From: an uncultured Oscillibacter sp.
GTDB taxonomy: Bacteria; Bacillota; Clostridia; Oscillospirales; Oscillospiraceae
DNA: 59,952 nt
Reading direction: 5' to 3'
NCBI RefSeq assembly: GCF_900546705.1
Contig: NZ_URDP01000007.1
Span: 1-59,952 of the forward strand
Shown: one piece after another, positions 49,736-58,256 of the stretch
Numbering within the stretch: the stretch's first letter is position 1
Layout of the letters: every line of letters begins with the position of its first letter
Notes under the pieces: model-generated
Seen by the model: only the letters and a program-made list of their open reading frames with translations
Told to the model about the DNA's origin: nothing
The model's database searches: none
Position numbers and translations under genes: made by a program

Positions 49736-50383
49736 TTACGCCGCAGGGGCCGTCTGCACGGGGCCCGGCTGCTGCTTTTGCTTCTTTGCGACAAATTTCA
49801 TGACTGGTATGCCCACTCCGCCGGCGATCCATACCAGTGCCCCCAGGGACAGCGAAAGGGACAGCCGTCCCCGGAATACCGTCTTCGGTGCGTCAAAATC
49901 CACACCCAGGTGGATCTGAGGCTCCCGGATACAGATCAGCTGTTCCAGCGGCGGCATCAGCGTCCAGACGGCCATATGGAGCACACCGTACAGTTCAGCG
50001 GCTGCGGCCGGGTCCGATGCACCGCCGACGACCAGGGAGATCTCCAGCGGCGAAATGCGGATGCCCCGGCGGGTACGGGCCAGAGCTTTGCGCACAGGGG
50101 GCAGAAGTTCTGCTGCAGCCTCTCGAATTTCCCCCACAGATGGCCTTTGAACGGAACGGCGCTTTTTTTCAGGGGAATCCTGCCCGTCCACGGCCGCAGG
50201 CGCAGCCGGCTTTGCGGCTTTTTTAGGTGGATACAGCCGAAAATGAAACGGCCCCACACGACCATCCGCTGTGAAGGCGCGTTCGTCCCATGTCAGGCGG
50301 ACACCCAGACGGACCTGCAGGAGCAGCACAGCCACCAAGACCAATATGCCCAAAATGACAAAAAAACACGCCAAGGCATCCAC
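49736..50383 (-). CDS. DUF2953 domain membrane protein
   Basis: 215 residues: an N-terminal TM helix (ACFFVILGILVLVAVLLLQV), a short beta segment (RLTWDERAFTADGRVGPFHF), a charged Pro/Lys-rich linker and a C-terminal region typical of DUF2953 (EISLVVGGASDPAAAAELYG), ending with a second hydrophobic stretch. Function unknown; consistently found beside gerW. Confidence 0.88.
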   Translation of the reverse strand: MDALACFFVILGILVLVAVLLLQVRLGVRLTWDERAFTADGRVGPFHFRLYPPKKAAKPAAPAAVDGQDSPEKKRRSVQRPSVGEIREAAAELLPPVRKALARTRRGIRISPLEISLVVGGASDPAAAAELYGVLHMAVWTLMPPLEQLICIREPQIHLGVDFDAPKTVFRGRLSLSLSLGALVWIAGGVGIPVMKFVAKKQKQQPGPVQTAPAA

Positions 50384-50404
50384 CTCCCCTGCCGCGTGTG
50401 TATT

Positions 50405-51013
50405 TCAGGATTCTGACGATTCCTGCGCCGTTTCTTCCCCGGCGCCGCCTATGATCTGTCCGCTTTCGTCCAGGCGCATCTGACCGTCGCCGCTCAACTC
50501 CGGCATCTCCGGAAGATCGTCCAGGCTGCTCAGGTGAAATGCCCGGAGAAACTGACGGGTAGTACGATAGAGATGGGGCCTGCCCGGAACCTGAAGCCGA
50601 CCGCACTCCTCAATAAGTTTTCGATCCTGCAAAAGACCGATGGTATAAGCGCTGTCCACGCCCCGGATCTGGTCCACAAAGGCTCGGGTCGTGGGCTGGT
50701 AATATGCGATAATGGTCAGCACTTCCAGCGCGGGCTGACTGAGCTTGGCTGGCTTGCGGATCTCGAAAGCGCGGCGGATAACGTCGGCGTATTCCGGCGC
50801 CGAGCACAGCTGCCAGCTGTCTTCAATCCGCAAAAGACGCATGCCACGCCGCTCATAGGAATAATAATCCATCAGGCGCTGCAGTACCTGCTCCGCCGTG
50901 GCGCGGTCCAGCTCCAGGGCCACGCAGATCCGCTCCGTCTGCACCGGTTCTCCGGAGGCGAAGAGGATGCTCTCCACGGCGGACTCGATTTCTTTCATTT
51001 CCATGGCTTCCAA
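50405..51013 (-). CDS. scpB: Segregation and condensation protein B
   Basis: 202-residue winged-helix subunit of the SMC-ScpA-ScpB condensin. Motifs ESAVESILFASGEPVQTERI, QPALEVLTIIAYYQPTTRAF and DQIRGVDSAYTIGLLQDRKL are diagnostic. The TTG at 51013 has AGGAG nine bases upstream; the internal ATGs are too far from it. It follows scpA by 13 bases. Confidence 0.95.
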   Translation of the reverse strand: MEAMEMKEIESAVESILFASGEPVQTERICVALELDRATAEQVLQRLMDYYSYERRGMRLLRIEDSWQLCSAPEYADVIRRAFEIRKPAKLSQPALEVLTIIAYYQPTTRAFVDQIRGVDSAYTIGLLQDRKLIEECGRLQVPGRPHLYRTTRQFLRAFHLSSLDDLPEMPELSGDGQMRLDESGQIIGGAGEETAQESSES

Positions 51014-51026
51014 CTTCGATAGCTCC

Positions 51027-51821
51027 TTACAGTTTCAGATGCTCCGGGACTTCCCCGGCCTGCCGTACCGTGCAGTCCGTCTCCGATCCGGCCAGGCGGA
51101 TGACACTGGCGCGGCACAGTTCCAGCACGGCCAGAAAGGTGGCAACGATCTCGCTGCGGCTCCGGCTTCCCCGGAACAGCAGCAAAAAGCGGGTGATGCC
51201 ATGCTGGCCCAGCCGACGCAGGATCTCCTTGGCCTTATTCTCCACGGGATAGGGCTCATGGCGGACGATCTCGTCAAACGCGGTGCGGGGCGGCGGGAGC
51301 GCCTGCTTTGCGCGGCTGCGGATTTCCGCCATGGCCAGGATCAGGTCAGCCGGCTCCTGGCTGTATTCGTAGATTTTCCCACGCTGTACCGGCTCCGGGT
51401 TGCGGGTGAGGATATTTCGCCCAAACTCGCCCAGAGGCTCCAGCCGCTGCGCCATGCCCTTGATCCGGCTGTAATTTTCATTCCGGCGCCGCTCCTCCAG
51501 GGACTGGATCAGAGCGTCCATCTCACTTTTTGCCTCTTCATCCTCCATGGAGAGCAGCATCCGGGTCTTGATGTACATCAGATGGGAGGCCATGGCCACA
51601 AATTCACTGGCGACCTCCAGGTCCATCCGCTGACGGGCCTCCAGCCACTCCAGATACTGATCCAGAATCTGAGAGATGGAAATATCCTGGATTTCCATCT
51701 TATTTTTGCCCAAAAGATAGAGGATCAAGTCCAGCGGGCCCTCAAAATCCTGCATTTCCTCCTGGGAGCGGGTACGAACCACTTTTTCCAATTTAAAAAC
51801 AGGATTTTCCAACCACGACAC
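51027..51821 (-). CDS. scpA: Segregation and condensation protein A
   Basis: 264-residue kleisin that bridges SMC heads. N-terminal motif FEGPLDLILYLLGKNKMEIQDISI and C-terminal winged helix (LFRGSRSRSEIVATFLAVLELCR) are present. The start codon is uncertain: GTG 51821 overlaps the GAGG site, whereas TTG 51812 lies eight bases after it. Confidence 0.94.
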   Translation of the reverse strand: MSWLENPVFKLEKVVRTRSQEEMQDFEGPLDLILYLLGKNKMEIQDISISQILDQYLEWLEARQRMDLEVASEFVAMASHLMYIKTRMLLSMEDEEAKSEMDALIQSLEERRRNENYSRIKGMAQRLEPLGEFGRNILTRNPEPVQRGKIYEYSQEPADLILAMAEIRSRAKQALPPPRTAFDEIVRHEPYPVENKAKEILRRLGQHGITRFLLLFRGSRSRSEIVATFLAVLELCRASVIRLAGSETDCTVRQAGEVPEHLKL

Positions 51822-51872
51822 CTCAAACCGGAAAATTTCCCTACTGGATGCAAAAACCCAATATATAGAGTT

Positions 51873-51901
51873 ATTATATCAGGCTTTCCCACCAAATACA
51901 A
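51873..51901 (-). promoter_or_regulatory. Putative scpA operon promoter
   Basis: Minus strand TTGTAT (51896-51901), 17-base spacer, TATAAT (51873-51878), about 55 bases before scpA. Confidence 0.6.
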
Positions 51902-52031
51902 GGAAAAAACACCGTACAACCGTTGAGTACAGGCTTTTGCTGTCCGGCCAGTGGAAAAACGCAGGGAATGACCATTTTGCACAGAAAGAAGAAACAAACT
52001 TTGGTAATTTAATGGTATTTTATTTTGCGCA

Positions 52032-52060
52032 TTGACATTTTCTTTTCATGCGAATAGAAT
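52032..52060 (+). promoter_or_regulatory. Promoter of the GntP - D-threonine aldolase operon
   Basis: TTGACA (52032-52037), 17-base spacer, TAGAAT (52055-52060); a perfect -35 and good -10, with a 110-base leader. Confidence 0.7.
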
Positions 52061-52072
52061 CCAGATAAAGAA

Positions 52073-52116
52073 ATGTTGTTAAATTATTTTAATAACATTT
52101 TATGTGTTGCAACACA
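52073..52116. promoter_or_regulatory. Two operator-like palindromes in the leader
   Basis: 52073-52098 is an 11-4-11 inverted repeat with one mismatch (ATGTTGTTAAA / TTTAATAACAT). 52103-52116 is a perfect 14-bp palindrome TGTGTTGCAACACA. Both lie just after the promoter, where a bound repressor would block transcription. The XRE-cupin regulator encoded 3 kb away is the obvious candidate. Confidence 0.55.
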
Positions 52117-52174
52117 GAATCTCCCATTGCTTTTGGCATGCCTTCCAGTTCAATCACAAAAGGAGGAAACGCAT

Positions 52175-53527
52175 ATGAGTTCAGCCTACATCATCGTATG
52201 TATCGTAGTTGCCATTGCACTGCTCGTATTTTTGACGGTTAAAGTCAAACTGCATCCCTTCTTTGCACTGACGGCCTCGGCAATTGCATTCGGGCTGCTG
52301 ATCGGCCATAATATCAATGACATCATGACCTCCTACGCGGAGGGCCTCGGCTCCACCATTTCCGGCATCGGCGTCGTGATCGCAATCGGCACGGTCATGG
52401 GCGCGTTGATGGAGAAAAGCGGCGGCGCGGAGACGATGGCCGATGCCATCTTGCGCCTGACGGGAAAGAAACACGCTGCCCTGGGACTGGCTATTACAGG
52501 CTACTTTGTCTCCATTCCCGTTTTCTGCGACTCGGCCTTCGTGCTGCTCTCCCCTCTGGCAAAGCGGATGTCCCGGGACACAGGGACCAGCATGACAACC
52601 ATGGCTGTGGCATTGGCCATGGGACTGCACGCAACCCACATGCTGGTGCCGCCTACGCCGGGGCCTCTGTCTGTGGCGGGCATTTTGGGCGCGGACCTGG
52701 GCATGGTGATTCTCCTGGGCATGGTGGTGTCCATTCCGGTTGTGGCGGTTGCGCTTCTGGCCGGCAAGGCGCTCGGCAAAAAGTACGCCTTTTTGCCGGA
52801 GGAACTGGCAATTGAGACGGAAGAGGACAAACAGAAGAAGCACCCCGGGTCCGTGGAGGCGTTTTTGCCCATCCTGGTCCCCATTGCGCTGATGCTGCTG
52901 CGTACGGTGGCCACGCTGGAGTCTGCTCCTTTCGGAGCGGGCTTCGCCTACCAGGCGCTGTACGCGCTGGGCAACACGGATGTGGCGCTCCTCATCGGCC
53001 TGGTCATCGCCTTTATTACGTACAGACGGGTCCATCCGGAGGACCACAAGGTGTGGACCTTTGACGGCGAAGTGGGCGATGCGCTGAAGACGGCGGGACA
53101 GATCGTGCTGATCGTCGGTGCCGGCGGCGCATTTGCCACGGTTTTGAAGACGTCGGATCTAGAAACCATCGTCACGCAGACGTTCTCCGGCGTCTCGCTG
53201 GGAATTCTGGTTCCATTCATCATCGGCGCCATTTTCCGTACGGCCATCGGCTCCGGCACAGTGGGCATGATTACAGCGGCGTCCATGCTGCTTCCCCTGG
53301 TGGACGTACTGGGCTTCAACAGCCCCATTGGCCTGGTTATTGCCATGCTGGCCTGTGCTTCCGGCGGATTCATGGTCTTCCATGGAAACGACGATTTCTT
53401 CTGGGTTGTTACGTCCACATCCGGCATGAAGCCGGAGGTGGCCTACAAGGTATTCCCCATTATCAGCGTTTTGCAGGCAGTGACCTCGCTTGTCTGCGTC
53501 TTTATTCTGCAGATGATCTTCCTGTAA
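52175..53527 (+). CDS. GntP-family permease
   Basis: 450-residue inner-membrane transporter with about 12 hydrophobic helices. GntP-family signatures include HATHMLVPPTPGPLSVAGILGADLG, RTAIGSGTVGMITAASMLLP and HGNDDFFWVV. The family carries gluconate, fructuronate or, in the DsdX branch, D-serine. The D-amino-acid type enzyme encoded next makes a D-serine or D-threonine-like substrate plausible. AGGAGG lies eight bases before ATG 52175. Confidence 0.94.
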   Translation: MSSAYIIVCIVVAIALLVFLTVKVKLHPFFALTASAIAFGLLIGHNINDIMTSYAEGLGSTISGIGVVIAIGTVMGALMEKSGGAETMADAILRLTGKKHAALGLAITGYFVSIPVFCDSAFVLLSPLAKRMSRDTGTSMTTMAVALAMGLHATHMLVPPTPGPLSVAGILGADLGMVILLGMVVSIPVVAVALLAGKALGKKYAFLPEELAIETEEDKQKKHPGSVEAFLPILVPIALMLLRTVATLESAPFGAGFAYQALYALGNTDVALLIGLVIAFITYRRVHPEDHKVWTFDGEVGDALKTAGQIVLIVGAGGAFATVLKTSDLETIVTQTFSGVSLGILVPFIIGAIFRTAIGSGTVGMITAASMLLPLVDVLGFNSPIGLVIAMLACASGGFMVFHGNDDFFWVVTSTSGMKPEVAYKVFPIISVLQAVTSLVCVFILQMIFL

Positions 53528-53568
53528 CATTCAGAACATGCGGATAAAAAATGGAAAGGATGAGTATC

Positions 53569-54684
53569 ATGACCATCAACGAACTCTATACCCCCGCAAT
53601 TTTGCTGAATCTGGATTACATGGAGCACAACCTGAAAAAGTACTGTGACGCCGCCGCGGCCCACGGCAAGCAGATTTGGCCCATGATCAAGACCCACAAG
53701 AGCACGGAGCTGGCCCGTCTCCAGACCCAGTACGGCTGCACCGGATTTTTGTGCGGCACGCTGGACGAGGCAGAGGCCATGGCCGCAGACGGCGTGCAGA
53801 ACATTATGTATGCATATCCGGTAGCCACGGACGTGTCCATCGGCCGGGTAGTGAATCTGGCCAAGCGGTGTGCCAATTTCATCATCCGCATCGATGGTCT
53901 GGATGCAGCGCGCGCCATTGACGCCGGTGCCGGAGCGGCAGGCGTGCACGTCAACTACACCATCATCATCGACAGCGGACTGCATCGCTTCGGCGTGAAG
54001 CCCGAGCAGGCACTGGCGTTTGCAGATGCGATGAAGCAGTTTGAGAACCTGGTGTTCAAGGGAATTTCCACCCATCCCGGCCATGTGTACGGCGCAGCCT
54101 GCGAGGCAGACGTGGCGCAGTATGTGGAAGACGAGCGGAGGAGTGTCGCGGTGGCGGCAGATGCCCTGCGGGGTGCCGGCTATTCGCTGGAGATCATCTC
54201 CAGCGGTTCCACCCCCACCTTCTGGGGGGCTCTGGAGGACGAGAACATCGGCATCTATCACCCCGGCAACTACATCTTCAACGACGCTATCCAGCTTTCC
54301 ACCAATACGGCCGCCGAGGACGAGTGCGCGCTGTATGTGCTGGCATCCGTGATTTCCCACCCCAGTGAGGATCTCTATATCTGTGACGCCGGCGCCAAGT
54401 GCCTGGGCCTGGATCAGGGTGCTCACGGCAACACCTCCATCAAGGGATTCGGTGTCGTCAAGGGACATCCGGAGCTGACGGTGTACAGCCTCTCTGAGGA
54501 AGTCGGAAAGTTCCACCTGGAGGGCAAGACCGATTTGAAGGTGGGCGACAAGGTACTTATCATTCCCAACCACTCCTGCTCCACCGCAAACCTGACCAGC
54601 TACTTTGTGGGGGTGCGAGGAGAGACGGTGGACCATCTTGTGGAGGTGGACATCCGCGGCAATTCCACGAAGAAAAACGCCTGA
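53569..54684 (+). CDS. D-threonine aldolase / D-serine dehydratase-like PLP enzyme
   Basis: 371 residues of the alanine-racemase-N fold joined to a D-serine dehydratase-like C-terminal domain. The PLP lysine lies in WPMIKTHKS; the N-terminal barrel has STHPGHVYG; the metal site is PNHSCSTANL (His and Cys) near the C-terminus, as in DSD1-type enzymes. It splits or dehydrates a D-3-hydroxyamino acid; which one is not clear. The start has AAAGGA eight bases upstream (ATG 53569 rather than 53551). It is 41 bases downstream of the permease in the same operon. Confidence 0.88.
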   Translation: MTINELYTPAILLNLDYMEHNLKKYCDAAAAHGKQIWPMIKTHKSTELARLQTQYGCTGFLCGTLDEAEAMAADGVQNIMYAYPVATDVSIGRVVNLAKRCANFIIRIDGLDAARAIDAGAGAAGVHVNYTIIIDSGLHRFGVKPEQALAFADAMKQFENLVFKGISTHPGHVYGAACEADVAQYVEDERRSVAVAADALRGAGYSLEIISSGSTPTFWGALEDENIGIYHPGNYIFNDAIQLSTNTAAEDECALYVLASVISHPSEDLYICDAGAKCLGLDQGAHGNTSIKGFGVVKGHPELTVYSLSEEVGKFHLEGKTDLKVGDKVLIIPNHSCSTANLTSYFVGVRGETVDHLVEVDIRGNSTKKNA

Positions 54685-54692
54685 TCGGACAA

Positions 54693-54731
54693 AAAAGCTG
54701 CCGAAGCAGATGCTTCGGCAGCTTTTCTTTT
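54693..54731. terminator. Bidirectional terminator, aldolase / XRE regulator
   Basis: 16-bp perfect stem AAAAGCTGCCGAAGCA / TGCTTCGGCAGCTTTT with T runs both ways; ends two convergent genes. Confidence 0.9.
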
Positions 54732-55279
54732 TAAAAATCCGGAGGCGAGACAGCGAAAATCAGAACGCAGCTCTCACGGCCGGGATTTCTCCAGCAGTGC
54801 TTGATGCCGCTTTTAATCCGCACACTGTCGCCGGCATGGAGCAGGCAGGTTTCCTCTTCCATCATCAGCTCAATGCTCCCCTGCTGTACCAGCGCCACCT
54901 CTTCTCCGGCGTGGCTGCGGAGTTGGGCGCAGGACTGCTTTCCCGGAGAGAGGGTCAGCTGCATCATCTCCAGCGAACCGTTGGTGTCGGGGGTCAGCAT
55001 CTCGTATTCTACGCCGAATTCAATGATGCGCTTGCGCTCCTGCAGCCGCACCACCTCGTTTTGAACATTTACATCGTCCAGGAAAAAACGAAACATGGGC
55101 TCATCTAAAGCAGCGGAAAGCTGGCGGATGGTATTGAGGGAGGGATTGGCCTGTCCCCGCTCGATCTGGCTGAGCATGGAGGGCGTGATCTGCGCCTTGG
55201 CGGCCAGCTCCTTTACCGTCAGGCTCCGGGCAGTGCGGTAGGCCTTGATTCTTTGTCCGATTTGGATAGCATAGTCCAT
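54731..55279 (-). CDS. XRE-family regulator with cupin domain
   Basis: 182 residues: N-terminal helix-turn-helix (about 8-62; LTVKELAAKAQITPSMLSQI, ERGQANPSLNTIRQLS) and a C-terminal small-molecule-binding cupin (about 105-180; HAGEEVALVQQGSIELMM, RIKSGIKHCWRN). Such proteins often sense a metabolite and repress neighbouring genes. It faces the aldolase gene, so it probably controls the GntP-aldolase operon. Confidence 0.92.
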   Translation of the reverse strand: MDYAIQIGQRIKAYRTARSLTVKELAAKAQITPSMLSQIERGQANPSLNTIRQLSAALDEPMFRFFLDDVNVQNEVVRLQERKRIIEFGVEYEMLTPDTNGSLEMMQLTLSPGKQSCAQLRSHAGEEVALVQQGSIELMMEEETCLLHAGDSVRIKSGIKHCWRNPGRESCVLIFAVSPPDF

Positions 55280-55327
55280 ATTGGGTGGTCCCTTTCACAG
55301 TCTGCGGGTTCAGTACGAATGTTTCAT

Positions 55328-55356
55328 ATTATAGCAGTTTCTGTCAGCTGTTGCAA
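55328..55356 (-). promoter_or_regulatory. Promoter of the XRE-cupin gene
   Basis: Minus strand TTGCAA (55351-55356), 17-base spacer, TATAAT (55328-55333). Its -35 region reads TGTTGCAA, sharing GTTGCAA with the perfect palindrome upstream of the GntP operon, so autoregulation is possible. Confidence 0.65.
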
Positions 55357-55396
55357 GGGCTCCGCACCTGGGAAATCCACGAACGGCGCACACGCC

Positions 55397-57556
55397 TCAA
55401 GGAGTCAGCGGCTCCAGCTTCGCCCGGAAGGAAATCGTCCGGGGCGTCTCCATCTCATCAAACTGCACCACATGGCCCCCTTTGTCCAAGTCCACGTCCA
55501 CTACTGTTCCCGGGCCGAACGCAGCGTGCCGCACCCGCTGTCCGATGGGGAGAATCCGATTATCGTCCCGCTCCGGCAGGGCCCGGAAGCTGCGGGCAAT
55601 CTGGTCGGCGGCCTCCCGGAGGAGGCCCTCCTGGGGCGGCTGCGGGAAATACAGCTGCTCCGGGCCTATATCCAGAATGAAGCGGGAGGGGTAACGGGAG
55701 GAACCGTCAAAGTTGCGGCCATCGGCCTGAGACAGATACAGACGCTTTTCCGCCCGGGTTAGCGCAACAAACGCCAGACGCCGCTCCTCCTCCATCCCCT
55801 GGCGGGTTCGAATCTTTCTGGAGGGAAAAATCCCCTCACTCATGCCGCAGAGGAACACATAGGGAAATTCCAGGCCCTTGGCGGCATGCACAGTCATCAA
55901 ACGCACTTTGTCCTCTGCTCCTGCGGCGTCGGAATTGATAAAGAGCGCGACATGGCTCAGGTAGTGTTCCAGCGTCACTTCTTCCCCGCAGGTGGTCTCG
56001 TATTCATAGACAGACTGCTTCAGCTCCGCCAGGTTGTCCAGCCGCTCCTGACTGCCCTCGGTGCGCAGCATTTTCTCGTAGCCGCTGTCGTTTAAAAGGG
56101 CGGACAGGATCTCAGACACCGGGCGGCCCTCACAGCCGGAGGAAAACCGCTCGATGAGCGCCGCGAACCGGGCCGCGCCGGTCCCCTTCAAAAGCGGATC
56201 ATCCAGATTGTCCCGCAGGGCCTGATAGAGGGTGCAGCCGTGCTGCGCCGCGTATTCTTCCAGAAACGCCATACGGCGCTTGCCCAGATTCCGCTTGGGA
56301 ACATTGGCAATGCGCCGGAAAGAGAGATCGTCCCGGTAGACGATCATACGCAGGTAGCTGAGGGCGTCCTTTACCTCTGCCCGGCCGAAAAACTGGACGC
56401 CGCTGTATATAGTATAGGGAATTTTCTGCCGCAGCAGGGCCTCCTCCACAGCCCGGGACACATAGTGCGCCCGGTAGAGGACGGTCATGTCCCCATAGGC
56501 GGTGCCGCTTTCGTGCAGGTGCTTCATCTCCCCTGCCATCCAGTCTGCCTCCGCTTCCTGTGTGGACGCCAGACAGCATTCCACCGGCTCACCGCCCGGC
56601 AGCGTGGCCAGCAGATCCTTCGGAATACGCTGCGTGTTCTTGGCAATCAATGCGTTGGCGGCGGAGAGAATCTCCGGTGTAGAACGGTAATTTTCCATCA
56701 TCAGGATGGTTTGGGTGCCGGGAAATCGCTGGTCAAAGTCCAGCAGGTATCGAACGTCGGCACCGCGCCAGGTATAGATGGTCTGGTCCGGATCTCCCAC
56801 AATGAAGAGGTTTTTGTGGTAGCCGCACAGCACCTCCATCAGCCGATATTGCAGCGCGTCGATGTCCTGGAACTCATCGATCATGATATATTCCAGCCGC
56901 TTTTGCCACTTGAGCCGGATGGACGCTTCCTGTTCAAAAATGTACAGGGAAAACTTGATAAGATCGTTGTAGTCCAGGCCGAAGCACTTTTTCTCCTGAT
57001 AGAGATATCCGTAGAAAATGATATCTCCTGCTTCGGTGGCCTGGTCGTATTTCTCCCGCAGCGTCTCCAGCGAAAAAGTAATCATGTCCAGATAGTACTC
57101 CGGCTCTTTGATCAGCTTCCGCACCTCGATCATGTCCCGGGCGGCGGAAAATGTCATGTCCCGCAGGCTCAGGCCCCGCTCCTCGTAGATCAGCTGCAGC
57201 ATAGCGTCAATATCGCTGTTGTCCAGTACCAGGAAGCTTTTCGGATACCCCACGGCGTGGCTGTCCTCCTGCAGAATGGAGACGCAGAAGCCGTGGAAGG
57301 TATTGATGTAGCCTGTATCACTGTCGCCGGTCAGGCGGCGGATTCGCTGGCGCATCTCCGCAGCGGATTTATTGGTGAACGTGACGCAAAGGATATTGCC
57401 CGGCAGGATCCCCAGATCGTTTACCAGATAGGCGAACCGGCGGCTGAGGGCCCGGGTCTTGCCGGAGCCGGCGCCGGCGATGACCCGGACGAAGCCCTCT
57501 GTGGTTGTCACCGCCTTGCGCTGGGCGGGGTTGAGCGTTTGCAGCAGGTCCTCCAT
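55397..57556 (-). CDS. UvrD/PcrA-family DNA helicase
   Basis: 719-residue superfamily 1A helicase. It begins LLQTLNPAQRKAVTTTEGFV with Walker A GAGSGKT (28-34), followed by TFTNKSAAEMRQRI, MIDEFQDIDALQ (motif II), GDPDQTIYTWRGAD (motif III), HAAKGLEFPYVFL (motif V) and VALTRAEKRLYL (motif VI). A C-terminal SH3-like segment (QRVRHAAFGPGTVVDVD) resembles the PcrA C-terminal domain that binds RNA polymerase. It is either PcrA or a paralogue; the usual pcrA-ligA linkage is not seen. AAGGAGG lies eight bases before the ATG. Confidence 0.94.
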   Translation of the reverse strand: MEDLLQTLNPAQRKAVTTTEGFVRVIAGAGSGKTRALSRRFAYLVNDLGILPGNILCVTFTNKSAAEMRQRIRRLTGDSDTGYINTFHGFCVSILQEDSHAVGYPKSFLVLDNSDIDAMLQLIYEERGLSLRDMTFSAARDMIEVRKLIKEPEYYLDMITFSLETLREKYDQATEAGDIIFYGYLYQEKKCFGLDYNDLIKFSLYIFEQEASIRLKWQKRLEYIMIDEFQDIDALQYRLMEVLCGYHKNLFIVGDPDQTIYTWRGADVRYLLDFDQRFPGTQTILMMENYRSTPEILSAANALIAKNTQRIPKDLLATLPGGEPVECCLASTQEAEADWMAGEMKHLHESGTAYGDMTVLYRAHYVSRAVEEALLRQKIPYTIYSGVQFFGRAEVKDALSYLRMIVYRDDLSFRRIANVPKRNLGKRRMAFLEEYAAQHGCTLYQALRDNLDDPLLKGTGAARFAALIERFSSGCEGRPVSEILSALLNDSGYEKMLRTEGSQERLDNLAELKQSVYEYETTCGEEVTLEHYLSHVALFINSDAAGAEDKVRLMTVHAAKGLEFPYVFLCGMSEGIFPSRKIRTRQGMEEERRLAFVALTRAEKRLYLSQADGRNFDGSSRYPSRFILDIGPEQLYFPQPPQEGLLREAADQIARSFRALPERDDNRILPIGQRVRHAAFGPGTVVDVDLDKGGHVVQFDEMETPRTISFRAKLEPLTP

Positions 57557-57573
57557 GGGAACGCCTCCTTGAT

Positions 57574-57587
57574 CGAACGTTTGTTTT
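57574..57587. promoter_or_regulatory. LexA-box-like sequence before the helicase
   Basis: CGAACGTTTGTTTT, matching 11 of 13 defined positions of CGAACRNRYGTTYC, just downstream of the -10 where a repressor would block the start. Confidence 0.5.
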
Positions 57588-57588
57588 T

Positions 57589-57617
57589 ATTATAGCATGC
57601 TCTCCAGTACAGCTCAA
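57589..57617 (-). promoter_or_regulatory. Promoter of the UvrD-family helicase
   Basis: Minus strand TTGAGC (57612-57617), 17-base spacer, TATAAT (57589-57594), 33 bases before the ATG. Confidence 0.7.
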
Positions 57618-57619
57618 CA

Positions 57620-57655
57620 AAAAAAGAGCCCCGGGGAAACAATTCCTCGGGACTC
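57620..57655 (-). terminator. Terminator-like hairpin, repeat copy A
   Basis: Minus-strand imperfect stem (GAGTCCCGAGGAA / TTCCCCGGGGCTC) followed by seven T. A run of 36 bases here is identical to copy B at 58165-58200. It ends two bases before the helicase -35, so it would shield that promoter from upstream transcription. Confidence 0.75.
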
Positions 57656-58164
57656 CTTTTGAAGTCGTTTTTATCGGGATAAGATCAAGTATCGCTGTTA
57701 CTCTGAAAAAGAGCAGTCTGTTACCAACTTTGGCAGCTTCAAAACCATGTCTGGAAGCTCCACACAACGCCCGCCATGCCGTCGCCTTCGCATTTAATAT
57801 AGGGAATTCTCCATCAATGGGTCCACCCAGGAGCCTTCTATCATTGCGGAAACCCCTGCAAACACAGGGATTTCAGGGATTGTAGGAGTCGCCTGCATGC
57901 TGCCGGAGAAAACGACAAAAGGACCCGAGGTAACACAATTTACCTCGGGTCCTCTCTATCGTCGCTTGCTATTTTTGGGTACTATTGTACCGTTTTTTCA
58001 GGAACAGTGATATCAAGCTCTGTGATCGTCCTTCTGAAAACCGTCGCCTGTCCCACGAAAACGGTCTTCTCGGCCGAACCTCACGCTTCCCCACAAAACA
58101 CTCCAAAAAGTTATTAGAAGTGAAAATTAGAGGCAATATCGAGGCTCCATGTGTGAAAACAATA
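57656..58164. other. Gene-free stretch between repeated hairpins
   Basis: About 510 bases flanked by copies A and B of one hairpin element. I find no convincing gene. A 34-codon minus frame at 57794-57898 reads sensibly (TPTIPEIPVFAGVSAMIEG) but has no ribosome site, and an 85-codon frame at 57969-58226 overlaps copy B. It could be decayed coding DNA, an inserted remnant or small RNA sequence ended by hairpin C. Confidence 0.55.
57917..57953 (-). terminator. Terminator-like hairpin, copy C
   Basis: 14-bp perfect stem AGGACCCGAGGTAA / TTACCTCGGGTCCT with TTTT on the minus strand. Its core and flank (CTCGGG, CTCTCT) resemble copies A and B. Confidence 0.8.
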
Positions 58165-58200
58165 AAAAAAGAGCCCCGGGGAAACAATTCCTCGGGACTC
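58165..58200 (-). terminator. Terminator of rpsB-tsf, repeat copy B
   Basis: Same 36-base sequence as copy A, with a minus-strand run of seven T; 57 bases beyond the tsf stop. Confidence 0.85.
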
Positions 58201-58256
58201 TCTCTGAGTCGATTTTTATTGGACAATGAGCGTTTTTCGAGTGGACAAGCTCAAGC

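Larger units (their letters stand above)
51822..52174. other. Divergent control region scpA / GntP operon
   Basis: 353 bases without a gene. It holds the scpA promoter, the GntP promoter with two palindromes downstream of it, and about 130 bases (51902-52031) in which I see nothing recognisable. Confidence 0.7.

Noticed and set aside
55800..55825. GGTTCGAATC, a tRNA T-loop-like string
   Set aside because: Lies inside the helicase gene and no acceptor or anticodon arm can be folded around it.
57794..57898. 34-codon minus-strand frame in the gene-free stretch
   Set aside because: Protein-like composition but no ribosome site and no known family; mentioned only as a possible decayed remnant.
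57969..58226. 85-codon minus-strand frame
   Set aside because: Begins in or beyond the tsf terminator and crosses hairpin copy B, so it is unlikely to be translated.
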